From assembly GCA_018896875.1 (NCBI GenBank), contig JAHILT010000065.1, positions 1-8,799 on the forward strand: a DNA stretch of 8,799 bases. The letters run 5' to 3'. This document shows positions 4,653 through 8,799 of this stretch, in pieces. This DNA is from Patescibacteria group bacterium. GTDB lineage: Bacteria > Patescibacteriota > Minisyncoccia > UBA6257 > 02-FULL-45-10c. The notes below the pieces were generated by a model that was not told the DNA's origin, searched no databases, and saw nothing but the letters and a program-made list of their open reading frames with translations. Position numbers and translations under genes: made by a program. Numbering within the stretch: the first letter of the stretch is position 1; every line of letters begins with the position of its first letter.

Positions 4653-5870
4653 TTTATTATCCAGCACTTTCCTTAAAGCTTTCACAAATAAATCTATATC
4701 CTTTTTAGTTCTTGAATATTGGCAAACAGTTGTAAAAGTAAATTCTTTTTCATACATCCTCTCACATACTGGACAAATACCTTTTGAATAATCAACAGAA
4801 ATTTTCTTATCTTGAAAAACTTTTAACATATAAAGTGGCTCAGTATAGCCTAACGACATCGGAAATCCCTCTGCCTCCATCGCTTTTACCAATAAATCCC
4901 TAGAAATACCTAATTTTTTTTCATTTATTTTTATCGGATAAACATAAAAAACATGTTTACTATTCTTTGTCACAAAAGGCAATTCTAAGCCGTTTATATT
5001 TTTTAATTTATCCGTCAAATATTTCACCAATTCCAATCTTTTTTTATTTAAAAAATCTAATTTAAGCAACTGTTCGTAGGCAATAACTGCTTCTATTTCC
5101 GTCATTCTGTAATTACTACCAATTATCGATCCCGCCGAATAATCAACTTCTTGACCAGAATAAACTTCGCCATGATTCCTACAAAGCTGAGCTCTAAAAG
5201 CGTAATTTTTATTATTAGTTATCAATACACCCCCCTCACCGCTTTGAATAACTTTATGAACATTAAAACTAAAAATTCCAATATCACCTATCGTTCCAGT
5301 ATATCTGCCTTTATATTTAGCGCCTGGGGCTTGAGCATTATCCTCAATAATCTTTAAATTATTTTCTTTAGCAATTTTTAATATTTCATCAAAATCAGCC
5401 GGACAACCAAAAAGATTCACAACCATTATCGCTTTAGTTCGCGAAGTTATTTTTTCTTTAATTGATTTTGGGTCAAGACAAAAATTTTTATCATTAATAT
5501 CCGCGAAAACTGGAATTGCTCCATTCATTAAAACACAAGTTGCTGAAGCCGACATTGAGTATGGAGTAACAATTACTTCGTCCCCTGGTCCAATGCCCAA
5601 TGCAACGATAGCACCATGAAGAGCGGTAGTGGCAGAATTAAAAGAAACTGCGTGTTTAATTTTGAATTTTTTACAAAACAAGGACTCTAACCTCTTCACA
5701 TTTTTACCGCCCAAAAAATAATCGCCTTTGGCGCCCACAAAATCAGACAACGGTCCTCTTTTCAATAAATTATTGACTGCTTTTATTTCTTTGTCGCCTA
5801 TATTATAAACATTCGGCAACGGTTTTTTTAAAATTGGTTTTCCACCCTTTATAGCTAATTTGTATTTCAT
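4638..5870 (-). CDS. DegT/DnrJ/EryC1 family PLP-dependent sugar aminotransferase (second copy in cluster)
   Basis: A 410-residue enzyme of the sugar aminotransferase family, which adds an amino group to a keto-sugar nucleotide using pyridoxal phosphate. Visible: LAIKGGKP at 5-12, the phosphate-binding FNSATTALHGAI (77-88), GPGDEVIVTPYS (94-105), IIEDNAQAPGA (174-184) with Asp177 contacting the cofactor ring, FSFNVHKVIQSGEGG (200-214) with Lys206 as the Schiff-base lysine, and RNHGE at 231-235. Normal length. It is distinct from PseC: 28 residues longer, with the active site reading FNVHK instead of FHPIK. Near the C-terminus, GICPVCERMY carries a CxxC pair (Cys366, Cys369); PseC has GICPKAE there. 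It follows the Gfo/Idh/MocA gene after 5 bp. Oxidation followed by transamination is a known pairing for making amino sugars, as in WbpB/WbpE. The substrate is unknown. Confidence 0.92.
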   Translation of the reverse strand: MKYKLAIKGGKPILKKPLPNVYNIGDKEIKAVNNLLKRGPLSDFVGAKGDYFLGGKNVKRLESLFCKKFKIKHAVSFNSATTALHGAIVALGIGPGDEVIVTPYSMSASATCVLMNGAIPVFADINDKNFCLDPKSIKEKITSRTKAIMVVNLFGCPADFDEILKIAKENNLKIIEDNAQAPGAKYKGRYTGTIGDIGIFSFNVHKVIQSGEGGVLITNNKNYAFRAQLCRNHGEVYSGQEVDYSAGSIIGSNYRMTEIEAVIAYEQLLKLDFLNKKRLELVKYLTDKLKNINGLELPFVTKNSKHVFYVYPIKINEKKLGISRDLLVKAMEAEGFPMSLGYTEPLYMLKVFQDKKISVDYSKGICPVCERMYEKEFTFTTVCQYSRTKKDIDLFVKALRKVLDNKLEIL

Positions 5871-5875
5871 TGTTA

Positions 5876-6898
5876 TTATTTTTTATTCGTATGGGCGCAT
5901 TCGTAGCGCGCTATTCGTATGCTTTTATCCGCAACCTCCAATGATTTTAAGGCGTCTTTTCCAGAACACTTATTTTTTTCTTTATTTTTTAAATTCAAAT
6001 AAATATTTTCATAAACTGGATACAAACCATCTTTTATGCTAATTAGATTTTTTGAAGATTGAATTTTTAAAACACTACACCCTTTAACTAATTTAGATTT
6101 TCCTCTCAAAAAAAGCTCCGCCTTGTCGTTAATTATTTTTATCCTGCCCTTCTCTCCTAAAATATCTAACTCAAAAATATTATAGAAGTCATTATTAAGC
6201 CCGTGAATATAGCCGGAAATTCCATTTTTAAATTGCAAAGATGCGTTGATGGTCGGATCTTTTTCAAAAAAATTACACGTTAGATTTTTAACTCCCCGCG
6301 CGGTTTTAACTTCCCCGAACATTCTTATTAATAAATCAATCATATGCGTGCCATTATTAAAAATTCCTCTGGAATATTTTACGTCAAAACTCTGAATTCT
6401 ACCTAAAAATCTAGATTTAATTTTTTTAATAAGCCTAGCGTAAGAATCATTAAAAGCTCTGAAATAATTTACAAATAAGACGCAACCCGCTTTCTCTGCT
6501 TTTTTAATCAACTTTTTTGATTCTTCTAGCGAATAAGAAATAGGCTTTTCGCATAATATATTTTTTACACCTAAATCTATTAATTTATCACAAATTTTTG
6601 CGTGGCTATCCGTATTGGTCGCAACCACAACCAACTCCAACTTTTCCGCCTCGACCATCTTTTGCCAATCAGAATAAATAGTTACACTCAACTTATTTTT
6701 TTTAATTTTTCTTTTAAATAAAGTTCTAACTTTCGCAGAAATATCTTGCGTAGCCACCAATTCAAAATTCGAATGCTCTCTTAACGCACTAAAATGCGTT
6801 GGAAAATCCATCCTTTTCAAAACTAATTTGTCATCTTCATATCCATGGGCAATTTTTCCAAGACCAATTATTGCTGTTCTAATTTTTAATTTTGCCAT
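5876..6898 (-). CDS. Gfo/Idh/MocA family NAD(P)-dependent sugar oxidoreductase
   Basis: A 340-residue soluble dehydrogenase. The N-terminal Rossmann domain starts with IRTAIIGLGKIAHGYED (6-22; GLGKIA dinucleotide loop). VVVATNTDSHAKIC (90-103) and the family hallmark ILCEKPIS (114-121, Glu117-Lys118-Pro119) follow. NNGTHMIDLL (181-190) holds the expected catalytic His185 and Asp188 of the C-terminal substrate domain. Members oxidise or reduce hydroxyl/keto groups on sugars or nucleotide sugars. The start overlaps the 3' end of pseC by 20 bp, and the next gene, an aminotransferase, starts 5 bp after its stop, so the three are likely co-translated. With that aminotransferase it probably forms an oxidise-then-aminate pair that prepares an additional amino sugar. 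It is not part of the standard six-step Pse pathway. Family call certain, substrate inferred. Confidence 0.92.
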   Translation of the reverse strand: MAKLKIRTAIIGLGKIAHGYEDDKLVLKRMDFPTHFSALREHSNFELVATQDISAKVRTLFKRKIKKNKLSVTIYSDWQKMVEAEKLELVVVATNTDSHAKICDKLIDLGVKNILCEKPISYSLEESKKLIKKAEKAGCVLFVNYFRAFNDSYARLIKKIKSRFLGRIQSFDVKYSRGIFNNGTHMIDLLIRMFGEVKTARGVKNLTCNFFEKDPTINASLQFKNGISGYIHGLNNDFYNIFELDILGEKGRIKIINDKAELFLRGKSKLVKGCSVLKIQSSKNLISIKDGLYPVYENIYLNLKNKEKNKCSGKDALKSLEVADKSIRIARYECAHTNKK

Positions 6899-8027
6899 TT
6901 AAAATTTCTTTTAAATTTTTAATCACTTTTTTTTGACTCTCTTTTTTTAAAGACGGATAGATTGGAATTGAGATTTCGGACTTATACCATTCTTCCGCTT
7001 TCGGACAAATTCCTTTTTTATATCCAAGTTTTTGATAATAAGGATGCCAATAAACAGGGATATAATGAACCTGAACGCCTATTTTATTTTTTTGCAAAAA
7101 CTCAAACACATCTTTTCTTTTTGACTGTAATTTACCCGTTAAAAGTATCGGGTAAAGATGCCTGCTAGATTTTCTATCCTTAAAAGAATGTTTCGGCAGA
7201 ACCAAGCCCTCTGTCTTGCCTAGTTCTTTATTATAATTTTTAGCAATCATATCTCTTTTTTTCAAAAAATCAGGCAGTTTTTTAAGCTGACTTATTCCTA
7301 GAGCAGCTTGAATATCGGTCAATCTATAATTCAAACCAAGCTCCTGCATTTCGTAATACCATGGACCATGACTTTTATTTAAAAATTTATTTTGATCTTT
7401 TGTAATACCATGATTTCTAAAAAGCAGGAGTTTTTCATAAAAATCTTTATTATTAGTCATAACAGCTCCGCCTTCTCCCGTAGTTATGGATTTTATAGGA
7501 TGAAAACTAAAAATCGTTAAATCAGCAATACTGCCAACTTTTGCACTTTTGTATTCGGCCCCCAAAGAATGAGCGGCGTCTTCAATCAAAATAAGTTTAT
7601 GTTTTTTAGCAATTTTTTTCAAAACATCAAAATCACATGGAAGCCCAGCATAATCAACTACTACAATCGCCTTGGTTTTTTGAGTAATTTTTTTTTCAAT
7701 TAAATCTGAGTCTATATTTCCATCCTTATTAATATCAACGAATACAGGCTTAGCGCCCTGCCAAATAGCGGCGTTAGTCGTTGCAGCAAAAGTAAGTGGC
7801 GAAGTAATTATTTCATCTCCCTTTTTAATATTTATAGTAAAATAAACGGCTTGCAGAGCTGCGGTACCATTTGAAATAGCTACAGCATATTTTGCCCCGC
7901 AATATTTAGCCAACGCCAATTCAAATTCTTTTACTTTCGGTCCTTGTGTAAGCCAATCTGATTTTAACGCCGCCAAAACAGCATCTGCATCTTCTTTGTC
8001 TATAAATTGATGTGAATAAGGAATCAT
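6879..8027 (-). CDS. pseC: UDP-4-amino-4,6-dideoxy-AltNAc aminotransferase PseC
   Basis: A 382-residue PLP enzyme that takes the 4-keto sugar from PseB and aminates C4 to give UDP-4-amino-4,6-dideoxy-N-acetyl-beta-L-altrosamine, normally with glutamate as the amino donor. The N-terminus MIPYSHQFID is the typical PseC start, followed by SDWLTQGPKVKEFE (23-36). Other marks are SNGTAALQA (52-60), TSPLTFAATTNA (75-86), LILIEDAAHSLGA (145-157) with Asp150 for the cofactor ring, and FSFHPIKSITTGEGG (173-187) with Lys179 as the Schiff-base lysine, then RNHGI. Length matches the family. It starts 2 bp after the pseB stop and overlaps the oxidoreductase gene by 20 bp, so it lies in one operon. The Shine-Dalgarno is weak (GATGAGAT); coupling to pseB probably drives translation. 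Confidence 0.95.
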   Translation of the reverse strand: MIPYSHQFIDKEDADAVLAALKSDWLTQGPKVKEFELALAKYCGAKYAVAISNGTAALQAVYFTINIKKGDEIITSPLTFAATTNAAIWQGAKPVFVDINKDGNIDSDLIEKKITQKTKAIVVVDYAGLPCDFDVLKKIAKKHKLILIEDAAHSLGAEYKSAKVGSIADLTIFSFHPIKSITTGEGGAVMTNNKDFYEKLLLFRNHGITKDQNKFLNKSHGPWYYEMQELGLNYRLTDIQAALGISQLKKLPDFLKKRDMIAKNYNKELGKTEGLVLPKHSFKDRKSSRHLYPILLTGKLQSKRKDVFEFLQKNKIGVQVHYIPVYWHPYYQKLGYKKGICPKAEEWYKSEISIPIYPSLKKESQKKVIKNLKEILNGKIKN

Positions 8028-8029
8028 TT

Positions 8030-8799
8030 TTAAATCTCATCACCCAATAATTCCGACGCCTTTTTTAAGGGTAGAATAAACTTCGAATTGTCACTTGAGT
8101 AAATAAAACCTCCTTTCACAGAAAGTTTATTTTTCAACCATTCATTTTTAAATAAATCAAATTCTGGCTTTATTGCAAAAATATTTTTAAGATCAACTGT
8201 TCTTTTCGCCTCATATTCAGTAATTAATGTTTCGTGCAATTTTTCCCCGGGACGAATTCCAATAATATTAATTCTGCATTTCGGAACCAGATGCTTTATA
8301 ACATCTACAACTTTCAAGCTTTTCATTTTAGGCACAAAAATTTCTCCGCCTTCCATCTGATTAAGAACTTCATTTAAAATTACTTCTATCACTTTTTTAA
8401 TCGGAATCCAAAACCGCGTCATTTCTTTGTCCGTCAAATCAATTACCCCTTTTTCTTTTTGATTTTTTATTATTTCAACTAAGCTACCGCGACTTCCTAT
8501 AACATTGCCATATCTTACAACGCTAAATTTAGTATTTCTCTTTTCGCCAGCATAAACATTTGCCGCCACGAATAGCCTTTCAGCGCATAATTTAGTCGCG
8601 CCGTATAAATTAATCGGCTGAACCGCTTTATCCGAAGAGATTAATAATGTCTTTTTAATATTATTATTTAATGCCGCCTCTATAACGTTTTGACTGCCAA
8701 TAATATTAGTCCTAATTGCTTCAAAGGGATTAAATTCTGTGGCCGGGACCTGTTTCAATGCAGCAGCATGAACAACTATATCTACCCCTTCAAACGCCC
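8030..8799 (-). CDS. pseB: UDP-GlcNAc 4,6-dehydratase (C5-inverting) PseB, 5' end missing
   Basis: About 255 residues are visible; the frame runs open through the right edge (AFEGVDIVVHAAALKQVPATE at the start of the visible part), so the Rossmann GxxGxxG and roughly the first quarter lie outside. PseB is a short-chain dehydrogenase that dehydrates UDP-GlcNAc and inverts C5, the first committed step toward pseudaminic acid. Visible signs: HAAALKQVPATEFNP, SSDKAVQPINLYGATK with the Asp-Lys pair, the Tyr eight residues after that Lys and the YxxxK lysine, the same spacing as in the Helicobacter enzyme FlaA1, then VVRYGNVIGSRGS, MTRFWIP and IRPGEKLHE. The TTG at 8758 is an internal leucine of ALKQVP and not a start. 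pseC follows after 2 bp. Nearby polysaccharide dehydratases have similar sequences, but the motif set and pseC make PseB the best call. Confidence 0.93.
   Translation of the reverse strand, partial: AFEGVDIVVHAAALKQVPATEFNPFEAIRTNIIGSQNVIEAALNNNIKKTLLISSDKAVQPINLYGATKLCAERLFVAANVYAGEKRNTKFSVVRYGNVIGSRGSLVEIIKNQKEKGVIDLTDKEMTRFWIPIKKVIEVILNEVLNQMEGGEIFVPKMKSLKVVDVIKHLVPKCRINIIGIRPGEKLHETLITEYEAKRTVDLKNIFAIKPEFDLFKNEWLKNKLSVKGGFIYSSDNSKFILPLKKASELLGDEI

Noticed and set aside
8756..8758. TTG at 8758 as the start of pseB
   Set aside because: The frame stays open to the window edge with conserved PseB sequence (VDIVVHAAALKQVP), so this TTG is an internal leucine.

Overview
The window is one densely packed, AT-rich block of surface-sugar genes, all transcribed on the minus strand (right to left). 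Both edges cut through a gene. The right edge cuts the 5' part of pseB and the left edge keeps only the first 43 codons of pseI, so the first enzyme and the condensing synthase of pseudaminic acid (a nine-carbon, sialic-acid-like sugar) bracket the window. Composition (AT-rich, lysine/asparagine/isoleucine-rich proteins), few Shine-Dalgarno sequences, short overlaps between genes and a stand-alone small GIY-YIG gene would suit a low-GC uncultured bacterium, for example a Patescibacteria/CPR member. That assignment is a weak inference, and no taxonomic marker gene is present. TAA, TAG and TGA are all used as stops, so the standard bacterial code fits.

In transcription order: pseB (8799-8030, 5' end missing), pseC (8027-6879), a Gfo/Idh/MocA oxidoreductase (6898-5876), a second DegT-type sugar aminotransferase (5870-4638), a small GIY-YIG endonuclease gene (4604-4347) enclosed by a near-perfect 19-bp inverted repeat, a GT-B-like protein in the position where pseG is often found (4343-3324), a CMP-nonulosonate cytidylyltransferase (3327-2659), a FemAB/GNAT-like acyltransferase (2648-1566), a family 2 glycosyltransferase (1576-896), a 97-bp gap with a strong ribosome binding site, a small formyltransferase (798-196), a rho-independent terminator (207-178) and pseI (130-1, cut by the edge).

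Together they suggest production of a modified pseudaminic-type sugar. PseB and PseC make the 4-amino sugar, an acyltransferase and a UDP-sugar hydrolase would follow, PseI condenses with phosphoenolpyruvate, and the cytidylyltransferase activates the product. Canonical PseH and PseG are not seen; the FemAB-like protein and the GT-B-like protein occupy their slots and may replace them or do something else. The extra oxidoreductase plus aminotransferase pair and the formyltransferase suggest an additional amino sugar or an N-formylated variant.

The most unusual signal is the GIY-YIG cassette at 4334-4634. Its ends are inverted copies matching at 18 of 19 positions, each carrying an outward-reading ATGTGGGGG, and the left copy supplies the start codon and first three codons of the downstream GT-B gene. 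This looks like a small mobile or formerly mobile nuclease cassette that landed inside the operon. No tRNA, rRNA, CRISPR array or convincing plus-strand gene was seen.
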